A stretch of 7,441 bases of DNA from CAZLIC01 sp964559535. GTDB lineage: Bacteria > Pseudomonadota > Alphaproteobacteria > Rhodobacterales > Rhodobacteraceae. The notes beneath the pieces are model-generated. The model worked only from the letters and a program-made list of their open reading frames with translations. It was not told the DNA's origin and did no database searches. The stretch spans positions 1 through 7,441 of the forward strand of contig CAZLIC010000131.1 in the NCBI GenBank assembly GCA_964559535.1. The letters are read 5' to 3'. The position numbers were made by a program, and so were the translations under genes. Positions 1 through 5,317 of the stretch are shown here, piece after piece (position 1 is the stretch's first letter; each line of letters starts with the position of its first letter).

Positions 1-1254
1 GCCGGGGATGTCGATCGCCTGCAGGCGGAAGGTCTCGTAGATCGCATCGGACAGACGCGCAGCGCCGAGATCGTCCGCGGCCTCGCGCAGGGTGTAGACG
101 AGGTCTTCGGCATCCGGCGTGGTGACATGGGTATCGGCCTTCGCCGCAAACGTTGCACGCGATTTTCCGGCCAGGGTGGCGGACGCACAGGGAGGAATTC
201 CCGGAAAGTGGGAAGTGGACCGGGATCGAGTGACATCGCGCACATCCAACTCGAGACGCGGCGGGACCTCGACCACGATCCGGGCGAGGAGTTGCGCCAC
301 ATCCGGCGAGATGGAGCGTGCCAGATCAGCGGTAATGCCACCCCGCTCGCCGCCACGGCACTTGTCGAAGACCGAGATCCGGGTCTCGAAGCTGGTGCCA
401 TGCTTGGCGAATGCGGCACCCGACACAGCGCCGGTGAAGACCAGATGGGCACTCTCGGTCAGGCGGCCGAAGGTCTCGGACCAGGCGGGGGCATCAGGTG
501 CGAAACCGGCCCCTGTGATAGCGACCAGACGCCCGCCGGGCGCGAGGCGGGCAAGGGCAGAGCGCAGATGCCGGGCCGTCGCCTCAGTCGTCCGACCATC
601 GACATTGGCCAAAACCGAAAACGGCGGGTTCATCAGGATGACGCTCGGGCGAAGGCCTGCGTCCAGATGATCGTCGATCTGCGCGGCGTCAAAGCCCGTG
701 ACGGGTCGGCTCGGAAAGAGGTGACGCAGAAGATCGGCGCGGGTCTCGGCGAGTTCGTTCAACGCGAGACTGCCACCCGCGATCTCCGCGAGGATCGCCA
801 GAAGGCCGGTCCCGGCCGAAGGCTCGAGGACGAGGTCACGAGGCGTGATCTGCGCTGCCGCCATTGCAGCCAGTCCCATGGGCAGCGGCGTCGAGAATTG
901 CTGGAAGCGCTCCATCTCCTCCGAGCGCCGGGTATGCGTTGGCAAGAGGCCCGCCACCTTGGCAAGGATCGGCAGCAGCGCCGCAGGCGAGCTGGCACGG
1001 GCGAGCAGCGCGCGGCCGAACTTCCGCAAGAAGAGGACAAGCGCCACCTCGCCCGCTTCATAGGCGAGCTTCCACTCCCAGGCGCCGTCGGCATCAGAGC
1101 CGCCAAAGGCGCGCTCCATCTCCAGCCGCAGACGCAGCGCGTCGATCTGGAACCCCTGGGCGAGATCGGGCTGCAGCGCTTCGGCGACGGCGAGGATCGC
1201 GCGTGCGGGATCGCGAGAGGGAACGGGAGGCGCAACAGGCGCGAGATAGGTCAT
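1..1254 (-). CDS. N-terminal part of a methylase/strawberry-notch helicase-type protein (partial, runs off left edge)
   Basis: The first 418 residues of a much longer protein; the frame is open to position 1. Visible motifs are a Rossmann methyltransferase motif I, EPSAGTG at residues 144-150, and an amino-methyltransferase motif IV, NPPF at 209-212, as in N6-adenine DNA methylases. Between residues 230 and 250 is the usual strand pattern L..LAPGGRLVAI. The segment near 385-418 (AEDLVYTLREAADDLG...) resembles the linker that, in alphaproteobacterial plasmid proteins of about 1400 residues, leads into a strawberry-notch SF2 helicase; that part is not in the window, so the helicase is inferred. 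Similar methylase-helicase combinations occur in phages and conjugative elements (for example DarB of phage P1) and are linked to protection from restriction. The ATG at 1254 has GGAG about 7 bases upstream. The gene is divergent from the SOS-controlled small gene and has a structured leader (1280-1323). Family assignment is fairly sure, function less so. Confidence 0.85.
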   Translation of the reverse strand, partial: MTYLAPVAPPVPSRDPARAILAVAEALQPDLAQGFQIDALRLRLEMERAFGGSDADGAWEWKLAYEAGEVALVLFLRKFGRALLARASSPAALLPILAKVAGLLPTHTRRSEEMERFQQFSTPLPMGLAAMAAAQITPRDLVLEPSAGTGLLAILAEIAGGSLALNELAETRADLLRHLFPSRPVTGFDAAQIDDHLDAGLRPSVILMNPPFSVLANVDGRTTEATARHLRSALARLAPGGRLVAITGAGFAPDAPAWSETFGRLTESAHLVFTGAVSGAAFAKHGTSFETRISVFDKCRGGERGGITADLARSISPDVAQLLARIVVEVPPRLELDVRDVTRSRSTSHFPGIPPCASATLAGKSRATFAAKADTHVTTPDAEDLVYTLREAADDLGAARLSDAIYETFRLQAIDIPG

Positions 1255-1279
1255 CGGGAGACTCCGGAATGAGGGACAG

Positions 1280-1323
1280 GATCAGCCCCGGACGCCCTCT
1301 CTCGGGCACCCTCAGGCCTGATC
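1280..1323 (-). promoter_or_regulatory. Two-tier leader hairpin with GAGAGA loop before the methylase/strawberry-notch gene
   Basis: On the minus strand GATCAG (1323-1318) pairs with CTGATC (1285-1280). Inside, GGGTGCCC (1311-1304) pairs with GGGCGTCC (1297-1290) through eight pairs including two G-U, closing a GAGAGA hexaloop. The structure ends 25 bases before the start codon. It is followed by CTGTCCC, ATTCC, GGAG and the ATG, a tail also seen before DUF6878. The pairing is read directly from the sequence; a regulatory RNA role is inferred from its recurrence in other leaders of this window. Confidence 0.6.
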
Positions 1324-1373
1324 TTCCCCGGCCACCCTCTTCCTCTCGAACCGACGCTTGGCAGTCGCTCAGC

Positions 1374-1402
1374 TTGATTTTGTTCTTGTTATGTTCTATC
1401 TT
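1374..1402 (+). promoter_or_regulatory. Predicted sigma-70-type promoter of the 98-residue gene
   Basis: TTGATT at 1374-1379 and TATCTT at 1397-1402 are separated by exactly 17 bases, in an A+T-rich patch that stands out from the GC-rich surroundings. It lies 29 bases upstream of the ATG at 1432. The spacer is almost completely occupied by a LexA-type box, which supports this being the real promoter. Confidence 0.6.
1382..1396 (+). promoter_or_regulatory. LexA (SOS) box, GTTC-N7-GTTC
   Basis: GTTC at 1382-1385 and GTTC at 1393-1396 with a 7-base spacer (TTGTTAT) match the established alphaproteobacterial LexA operator exactly. The site lies between the predicted -35 and -10 boxes, where bound LexA would block RNA polymerase. 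It is in the divergent region, so it could also affect the methylase/strawberry-notch gene on the other strand, although the promoter fit is better for the plus-strand gene. Confidence 0.8.
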
Positions 1403-1431
1403 GAAAGCCAAGCCAGAAAGGGAGTTTCCCG

Positions 1432-1728
1432 ATGGACAGCACCACGCACACCCTGCACGCAACGCCGAAGCAGATCGCTTATGCGCGGTCGCTCGCCCTC
1501 CGCAACCAGACCCTCCTGCCTTGGGGGGTTCAGCAAGACCGCCGGTCCCTGAGCGCTTGGATCGAGGCGCAGGCCCAGCTGAAGCCGGTGTCGGACATGG
1601 ACCGGCTGCCGACCTCAAAGCAGGTGGCCTTCGCGGAGAAGCTCGCCCCGATCAAGCGGCGCGCCGTTCCCGAGGAGTGCTTCCGCTTCAAGGGGCTGAT
1701 GTCGAAGTGGATCGACGGGAACAGGTGA
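1432..1728 (+). CDS. SOS-controlled small protein of two tandem KQ-type repeats, function unknown
   Basis: This 98-residue protein is the only plus-strand gene. The start is set by AAAGGGAG (1417-1424), seven bases before the ATG. The protein consists of two units of equal length aligned without gaps: residues 11-46 (TPKQIAYARSLA...P...SAWIEA) and 61-96 (TSKQVAFAEKLA...P...SKWIDG). They share about 11 of 36 positions: T, K, Q, A, A, L, A, P, S, W and I. Similar KQ..yA..L....P....WI units occur, as far as I recall, at the C-terminal end of some plasmid or type IA topoisomerase-like proteins, which suggests a nucleic-acid role, but this is unproven. No signal peptide or membrane segment is visible. 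A LexA box in the promoter predicts induction on DNA damage or entry of single-stranded DNA. It is convergent with the small gene at 1735-1911, with only 6 bases between the stops. Confidence 0.85.
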   Translation: MDSTTHTLHATPKQIAYARSLALRNQTLLPWGVQQDRRSLSAWIEAQAQLKPVSDMDRLPTSKQVAFAEKLAPIKRRAVPEECFRFKGLMSKWIDGNR

Positions 1729-1734
1729 CGAGTA

Positions 1735-1911
1735 TCAGCTGGTGGATGGCGTGTCGGCGCTAAAGTCCACCAGAGTTTCCCTCCGTCGTCGAAATGCTGC
1801 CCGTAACGCTTCCGTCGGTGAGGGCAGAGAGTCCAAAACCTCGAAGAATGCCTGATGGTCGCATGGCTTCAAGGTTGTGACGTCCGCGCTGTTGTCATTT
1901 GCAGGCTTCAT
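1735..1911 (-). CDS. 58-residue protein resembling the C-terminal tail of TacA/DUF1778 antitoxins
   Basis: The ATG at 1911 has GGAGG nine bases upstream (1921-1925), and the N-terminus MKPANDN is common in alphaproteobacteria. The segment from about residue 14 (LKPCDHQAFFEVLDSLPSP, then TEALRAAF) follows the pattern at the end of DUF1778/TacA antitoxins (L....F..F...LD.PP.P...LR), where the antitoxin wraps its GNAT toxin. The ribbon-helix-helix DNA-binding half of that family is absent, and no such sequence precedes it in frame. The gene begins 37 bases after the RES toxin gene on the same strand and is probably the third gene of that operon. It could be an accessory neutralising peptide, a remnant of a second antitoxin, or an unrelated small protein. 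Expression is likely from the ribosome binding site; the family link is tentative. Confidence 0.6.
   Translation of the reverse strand: MKPANDNSADVTTLKPCDHQAFFEVLDSLPSPTEALRAAFRRRRETLVDFSADTPSTS
1739..1773 (+). terminator. Hairpin after the 98-residue gene, possible terminator
   Basis: CTGGTGGA (1739-1746) and TCCACCAG (1766-1773) are perfect inverted repeats. TGGCG (1747-1751) can pair with CGCTA (1758-1762) inside, leaving a TGTCGG loop and a 3-base bulge. It begins 10 bases after the plus-strand stop and lies within the last codons of the convergent gene. The following T run is only three bases (AGTTTCCC), so intrinsic termination is possible but weak. Confidence 0.4.
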
Positions 1912-1948
1912 TTCTTCGGACCTCCAAGGGCGCTTGCGCTGTAAATCG

Positions 1949-2650
1949 TCAGCCGACAGCCGTAACCGAGTAGTGCGGCGTCCCATCCCAAACAAGATCC
2001 CAGGATGCGCCCGGCCGGACGTTCTGGATCGCGTGCGGCTCAAAGCAGACCAGGCAATTCCCGCCCGGCGCGGGAGCCCGAACTGAGGGATAGATTAGGC
2101 CCCGCGATCCAGCCCGGCGCAGATGCTGGGCGAGGCTTTGGCCCTCAGGATATCCAACAGCCGGATCGGGATGCAGAGCCGGATGGCCCGGCTCGTCGGT
2201 CATGTCATCGAAGATCCCGATGAAATCCGCCAGCAGTTCCACATAGCGGGCGCTGTCATGATAGCTGCCCGTAAAGCCGAGTTCGCGTGTGCGGTGCCAA
2301 GCCACTTCGCTGACAGACACCATGACATCCCACGCACAATACCACGCGCCGCGCTCCTCGGTGTTGAAGCGGTTTCCGCCGACGCGGGTATAGGTGAAGG
2401 CGGCGTTGACATGACTGTCGCCATAGATGCGCAAATCGCGGCTCCGGCGTTGCCAGGCGAGCTCGCGCGGGTCCAGATGCGGGTTGCGGCCACGTTCGGC
2501 CAGAAGACGGCCGCTGGTCAGACCCTCGATCTCTGCGAGGATCTCCATCTCGTCATCACTGTCGACAAGACCACGCAGCGATGGCGGCTTATGGTAGGTG
2601 GCGGGCAGGAGACGGACGAGACCGCGATCAGAAATCTCGGTCTGCTTCAT
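1949..2650 (-). CDS. RES-domain toxin (NAD+-degrading type) of a RES-Xre toxin-antitoxin pair
   Basis: A 233-residue protein with a RES domain over about residues 75-225. The residues conserved in the family are visible: Arg in NRFN (R94), Tyr in GAWYCAW (Y104), Glu in VSVSEVAWH (E115) and Ser in LIYPSVR (S189). Characterised RES toxins such as MbcT and the Pseudomonas putida Res protein deplete cellular NAD+, by phosphorolysis or hydrolysis, and stop growth until neutralised by the partner. The first ~70 residues look like a family-specific extension. The ATG at 2650 overlaps the antitoxin stop by four bases (ATGA), indicating translational coupling, with the antitoxin made first. All four key residues are present, so the toxin is probably intact. 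Chemistry is inferred from the family. Confidence 0.92.
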   Translation of the reverse strand: MKQTEISDRGLVRLLPATYHKPPSLRGLVDSDDEMEILAEIEGLTSGRLLAERGRNPHLDPRELAWQRRSRDLRIYGDSHVNAAFTYTRVGGNRFNTEERGAWYCAWDVMVSVSEVAWHRTRELGFTGSYHDSARYVELLADFIGIFDDMTDEPGHPALHPDPAVGYPEGQSLAQHLRRAGSRGLIYPSVRAPAPGGNCLVCFEPHAIQNVRPGASWDLVWDGTPHYSVTAVG

Positions 2651-3036
2651 GCCCCACCACGCAACGCATCAAGATAGGTCCGCACCGCCAGGATTTGCGG
2701 TAAACCCCCGTCGATGGCTGTGTCGACGGGACGGTTGCCCCCGAACAGCGGGCCGATGTTCGGTCGGGTGAACCAGCTTCGCGCGAGTGGCTCGGAGAAG
2801 TAGAGTTCGAGCGACTTGTAGATGCCGATCACCGCACTGAGCCGCAGAAGCTGATCCTTGGTCAGTTCCCCCGCGAAATCCGGCTTCTTGGCGCGCTTCC
2901 ACGTGCTTTCCGACATGTCGGCAAGGCCAGCCGCTTCCTTGAGGCTGAGACCCCAGGCATCGGCCACGCGCGCATAGGCCTTCAACGCAATGGCGTTGAT
3001 CTGTGCGGGTTCCCGGATTTTCTCAGCAATGTACAT
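2647..3036 (-). CDS. Xre/MbcA/ParS-type antitoxin of the RES toxin
   Basis: A 129-residue antitoxin. A helix-turn-helix is visible at about residues 29-51 (LSLKEAAGLADMSESTWKRA). A C-terminal toxin-binding domain of the MbcA/ParS type spans about 82-127 (EPLARSWFTRPNIGPLFGG, then a region ending TYLDAL), with the characteristic W..RPN...FGG.RP pattern. In this family the C-terminal part covers the RES active site, and the HTH part represses the operon. I chose the ATG at 3036 rather than the one at 3048: GGAGG (3046-3042) lies five bases before it, and the predicted -10 box (3061-3056) would place the transcript start near 3049, leaving no leader for the earlier ATG. The stop overlaps the toxin start. 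Confidence 0.92.
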   Translation of the reverse strand: MYIAEKIREPAQINAIALKAYARVADAWGLSLKEAAGLADMSESTWKRAKKPDFAGELTKDQLLRLSAVIGIYKSLELYFSEPLARSWFTRPNIGPLFGGNRPVDTAIDGGLPQILAVRTYLDALRGGA

Positions 3037-3048
3037 GGCGCCCTCCAT

Positions 3049-3083
3049 TGGCCTGAATATAGATCATATGGCCTGATTGTAAA
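3049..3083 (-). promoter_or_regulatory. Promoter and likely autorepression operator of the RES-Xre operon
   Basis: On the minus strand TTTACA (3083-3078) and TATATT (3061-3056), each five of six to consensus, are 16 bases apart. Two direct repeats read on the plus strand, TGGCCTGAAT at 3049-3058 and TGGCCTGATT at 3069-3078, are identical in nine of ten bases. Their starts are 20 bases apart, about two helical turns, so they face the same side of the DNA. One covers the start-site side of the -10 box; the other lies between the boxes and touches the -35. This fits binding by the HTH antitoxin; binding itself is inferred. Confidence 0.65.
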
Positions 3084-3106
3084 GCTCAAATGAACTGCCA
3101 GCGCTC

Positions 3107-3751
3107 TTACCCAAACCTGCGCCCGGCTTCCGTGAACGTGTACTCGTTCACGATGATCCCCTCCTCGATGGCCTCGTCCGAGGTCAGGTGGTCGTATTCG
3201 GCCTCAAGTTGGCGGTAGAGCCAGCGGGCGAGATCACGCAGCGCCTCGGTCACGATCTCTTCGGCGTCCTCGGTCGGCGGCTGCCAGGTCGGGCTGTCGC
3301 GCGTGACGTCGATCGACATGGTGTATTCGTGATAGTAGCGACCGCGATGGCTGACCTCGGCAGCGAGCTGGTAGAAGTTACGCCGCTGGATGGCCTGCAG
3401 CCGGTCGGCGATGCCGTGCAGCGTCGCGTCGCTCGGGGCGTAGCCCCGGATGCGCGCAGCCGCGCCCTTGGCGTGGCTGAGATACCCTTCGAACGACGCT
3501 CCGTCGCCCTGGCTGCAGAAGCCGGAGAACCAGATGCAGGGCTTGGCCCGCGTCCCGCCGCCCATCAGTCGGACGGGAGCCGTCTTCAGGCGGATGCCGA
3601 GGATTTCGCAGACCCGCTGGAAATCCTCGTAGACCGCGTCCCACCAATCGTCGTGGGGGCCGAGTTCGCGATACCAGCTGCGCGCCTTTTCCTTGGCGGC
3701 ATCCGAGAGTTCGGGGAACTGGTAGACGGTGGTGCAGATGACTTCAGGCAA
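3107..3751 (-). CDS. Conserved 214-residue protein of unknown function (TTG start)
   Basis: I recognise this as a conserved protein of plasmids, phages and other accessory regions with no established function. Landmarks: an N-terminal helix of the form YQFPELSDAAKEKARSWY (residues 10-27), a WWD..Y.DF segment, a glycine/aromatic core (LMGGGTR..PCIWFSGF, then GDGASFEG), the segment NFYQLAAEVSHRGRYYHEY, and a C-terminal helix ARWLYRQLEAEYD. No catalytic motif, signal peptide or membrane segment is evident. The start is a TTG at 3751, set by GGAGGA five bases upstream (3762-3757), and there is no in-frame ATG at a sensible place. It overlaps the end of the 139-residue gene by eight bases, so the two are translated together. 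It is the last gene of the small-gene cluster; the toxin-antitoxin promoter follows it directly and no terminator is seen. Confidence 0.85.
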   Translation of the reverse strand: MPEVICTTVYQFPELSDAAKEKARSWYRELGPHDDWWDAVYEDFQRVCEILGIRLKTAPVRLMGGGTRAKPCIWFSGFCSQGDGASFEGYLSHAKGAAARIRGYAPSDATLHGIADRLQAIQRRNFYQLAAEVSHRGRYYHEYTMSIDVTRDSPTWQPPTEDAEEIVTEALRDLARWLYRQLEAEYDHLTSDEAIEEGIIVNEYTFTEAGRRFG

Positions 3752-4163
3752 CGAGGTCCTCCCCGTTCAGCGCGGCGGCCAGCCATTCCTGGCTGCTCGT
3801 CCAGCCGATGGATTTGCGCGCGCCAAGGTCGATGACATGCGCGCCGCCGCCGAAGGCGTCGAGGCGGGGCCGGGAGCAGGTCAGAGCGTACTGGAGCCCC
3901 CAGAGGCCGGTGAGGTCGAGGTCGTCCGCGAGGCGCAGGACGAAGCGGATGACGGCCTCGACATCGCCGTGGTCGTCGTCATGAATCCAGAGGCCGCTGC
4001 CTTCCGGCGCATCCTGGCGCACGAGGTCGAAGCCCGCGACCTCCGGGTCGTCGGCGTCCTGATCCGCTGCGCGGAGTTCCTTGAACAGGGCGAGCGCGCG
4101 GGCAGCTTTGTCGGTGCTGCCGACGTCGAGCAGGCATGAGAAATGGGTGAAGTAATCCGCCAT
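3744..4163 (-). CDS. Conserved 139-residue protein of unknown function
   Basis: Begins MADYFTHFSCLLDVGS. The start at 4163 has AGGAGG (4175-4170) six bases upstream, the strongest ribosome binding site among the leaders in this window. Visible segments are an acidic region around DDDHGDVEAVIRFV, then a motif GLWGLQYALTCSRPR followed by DAFGGGAHVIDL, which I associate with uncharacterised proteins of similar size in proteobacterial accessory DNA. The composition is acidic, and no DNA-binding or membrane segment is visible. Its 3' end overlaps the start of the 214-residue gene by eight bases. Its leader holds a perfect 7-pair hairpin (4188-4205). Function unknown; a small acidic cytosolic protein carried with anti-restriction-type genes could be a DNA-mimic or inhibitor, but nothing specific shows this. 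Confidence 0.85.
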   Translation of the reverse strand: MADYFTHFSCLLDVGSTDKAARALALFKELRAADQDADDPEVAGFDLVRQDAPEGSGLWIHDDDHGDVEAVIRFVLRLADDLDLTGLWGLQYALTCSRPRLDAFGGGAHVIDLGARKSIGWTSSQEWLAAALNGEDLVA

Positions 4164-4187
4164 AGGGAACCTCCTGAACGGGGAAGA

Positions 4188-4205
4188 CCCGGCCAAGAGG
4201 CCGGG
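4188..4205 (-). promoter_or_regulatory. Leader hairpin before the 139-residue gene
   Basis: CCCGGCC (4188-4194) and GGCCGGG (4199-4205) form a perfect 7-pair stem with a 4-base loop, 24 bases before the ATG at 4163. The sequence after it on the minus strand, TCTTCCCC, then GTTCA, GGAGG and a CCC run before the ATG, matches the tail after the DUF6878 leader hairpin. The loop (TCTT) lacks the GAGAG of the other leaders. It could also act as a weak attenuator, but the following tract is not T-rich. Confidence 0.5.
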
Positions 4206-4238
4206 CACTGGATTGGGATGAAGGGTGGTTCGGGGCGA

Positions 4239-4436
4239 TCAGCCTGTGGAACGGTCGCCCGCAGCCTGTCGCTCTGCATGAGCACACAGCATCTGCCGGT
4301 AGAAGCGCTTGCGCGCAGCCTGGAAGCCGCGAACGGCGCGCGTTTCGGGATGCAGCGCCCGGACGGCAGCGCGCAGGACGGCATAGGGCGACGCAGTCGC
4401 GGGAAGGCCGAGGCGCTGATAGGCCGGATCGGTCAT
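4239..4436 (-). CDS. 65-residue protein resembling a degenerate J-domain N-terminal half
   Basis: The start at 4436 is one base after the DUF6915 stop (TGA-C-ATG), so translation is coupled to that gene. The protein begins MTDPAYQRLGLPATASP and continues through a helix to HPE at residues 29-31 and a second basic helix, FQAARKRFYRQMLCAHAERQ. The run YQRLGLPATASP....R.A.R.LHPE recalls J-domains (Y.vLGv...As..eik.aYr.l...HPD), with HPE in place of the HPD needed to stimulate DnaK. It is too short for a full J-domain. Close relatives accompany DUF6915 and DUF6878 genes in similar clusters, as far as I recall. The J-domain resemblance is a pattern match only; function is unknown. Confidence 0.75.
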   Translation of the reverse strand: MTDPAYQRLGLPATASPYAVLRAAVRALHPETRAVRGFQAARKRFYRQMLCAHAERQAAGDRSTG

Positions 4437-4437
4437 G

Positions 4438-4815
4438 TCAGGTGACCTCGACCACGGGCGAGGCGAGATACGGATCGACCAGCGCCTCAATCTGTGCGGC
4501 CCGGCCCATCCATGGCTCGGGCCGGATGGCTTTCACCCAGTCGGCGAAGCTCGGGATGAAGCCGAGGTCTTCCTTCACATGCTGCTCACCGACCCAGCGG
4601 GTCGGGATGATGCGCCCGGTCGAGAGCGTGAGGGTCGGCCCGAAGATCGTCTCGGCCATGAAGATGCCCTCGGCGTGGTGGCGCAGCGCCCGGTGCCGGA
4701 AGTCCGCTGTGATCTCCTTGCTCTGGTCGAACCAGGCATGCACGGCGATGAAGTCATCGACCGTGCCGCCCCATTTCTTCACCGAGGACAGGGCGTGGTG
4801 ATAAGGATGTGCCAT
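4438..4815 (-). CDS. DUF6915 family protein
   Basis: A 125-residue protein starting MAHPYHHALSSVKKWGG, which I recognise as the DUF6915 family: small, uncharacterised proteins with the conserved HP.HHA.SSV..WGG start. Further segments are WFDQSK, FRHRALRHHAEGIF, then IIPTRWVGEQHVKEDLGFIP and PWMG. The repeated His residues (H3, H6, H7, and the pair in ALRHHAEG) could bind a metal, but this is a guess. The start at 4815 is preceded by AAGGAGG with five bases between. That ribosome binding site overlaps the TAA stop of the DUF6878 gene (TAAGGAGG), so the pair is almost certainly co-transcribed and coupled. The next gene starts one base after this stop. Confidence 0.9.
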   Translation of the reverse strand: MAHPYHHALSSVKKWGGTVDDFIAVHAWFDQSKEITADFRHRALRHHAEGIFMAETIFGPTLTLSTGRIIPTRWVGEQHVKEDLGFIPSFADWVKAIRPEPWMGRAAQIEALVDPYLASPVVEVT

Positions 4816-4825
4816 CGCCGCCTCC

Positions 4826-5317
4826 TTAGAAGTCGTGGGCGTAGAGTTCGGACGACGTGAAACGTTCGTTGAACTCGAGATGGATGCAGCGGGCCGCGGC
4901 GTCGAAGCAGAACTCGCCCCAGGCACCGTCGTTGTTCTCCCAACCACCATGGGTGTCGGAGAGGAAATCGTAGGCCAGCTGCTCGACGACATCCTCCAAC
5001 GAGAGCTGTCGCATCTCGACCTCGGGGTCGTCCCAGGTAAGCGCGGCGTATGCGATCTCGGTCGCGGGAAACTCGACGGCATTCTCGCCAGACCAGGCGC
5101 CGATGCTTTCGATCTGGCCGCTGTCCCCGGCCCCGTCAAAGGTTACGGTGACATGGGTGATGCCGGCGGCCGTGAGGCCATCGAAGAGGCGATCCTTGTT
5201 GCCCGGGCGCAGCGCTTCGATCCGAGCGGCACGCTCGGCATGGGCCGCGAAGATCTGCGCCATGTCGACGGTCGAGGGCGCCATCGGGGGCGCGAGGGTG
5301 GGTTCACTCAGGGTCAT
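4826..5317 (-). CDS. DUF6878 family protein
   Basis: A 163-residue protein of the DUF6878 family. Diagnostic segments are GITHVTVTFDGAGDSGQIES, then YDFLSDTHGGWENNDGAWGE, and the C-terminal FNERFTSSELYAHDF. The first ~30 residues are proline-rich and poorly conserved-looking. I chose the ATG at 5317 because GGAG lies seven to eight bases upstream in a conserved leader tail; a longer frame upstream runs through leader structure. The family is uncharacterised; the many acidic residues (GDSG, ENNDGAWGEF) may indicate a metal-binding or DNA-mimic surface, but there is no direct evidence. It heads the group DUF6878-DUF6915-65 residues and has a two-tier leader hairpin at 5344-5387. Confidence 0.9.
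   Translation of the reverse strand: MTLSEPTLAPPMAPSTVDMAQIFAAHAERAARIEALRPGNKDRLFDGLTAAGITHVTVTFDGAGDSGQIESIGAWSGENAVEFPATEIAYAALTWDDPEVEMRQLSLEDVVEQLAYDFLSDTHGGWENNDGAWGEFCFDAAARCIHLEFNERFTSSELYAHDF

Noticed and set aside
759..1235. Minus-strand frame of 158 codons inside the methylase gene
   Set aside because: Out of frame with the motif-bearing reading; Ser/Arg-rich translation without recognisable features.
127..1272. Long plus-strand open frame of 381 codons opposite the methylase gene, and overlapping frames at 119-670, 845-1063 and 864-1763
   Set aside because: Arg/Gly-rich low-information translations with no family resemblance. They are antisense to a minus-strand frame with clear methylase motifs, a usual effect of high GC content.
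1912..2043. N-terminal extension of the 58-residue gene back to 2043, possibly supplying a ribbon-helix-helix domain
   Set aside because: The extension overlaps the RES gene in another frame, has no ribbon-helix-helix pattern, and the ATG at 1911 has its own GGAGG.
2123..2677. Plus-strand frame of 184 codons opposite the RES gene
   Set aside because: The minus strand carries the complete RES signature and coupled antitoxin; this frame is its shadow.
3037..3048. Upstream ATG at 3048 as antitoxin start
   Set aside because: Poor ribosome binding site and almost at the predicted transcript start; the ATG at 3036 has GGAGG at five bases.
3188..3835. Plus-strand frame of 215 codons opposite the 214-residue gene
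   Set aside because: Shadow frame crossing the junction of two coupled minus-strand genes; no ribosome binding site or known pattern.
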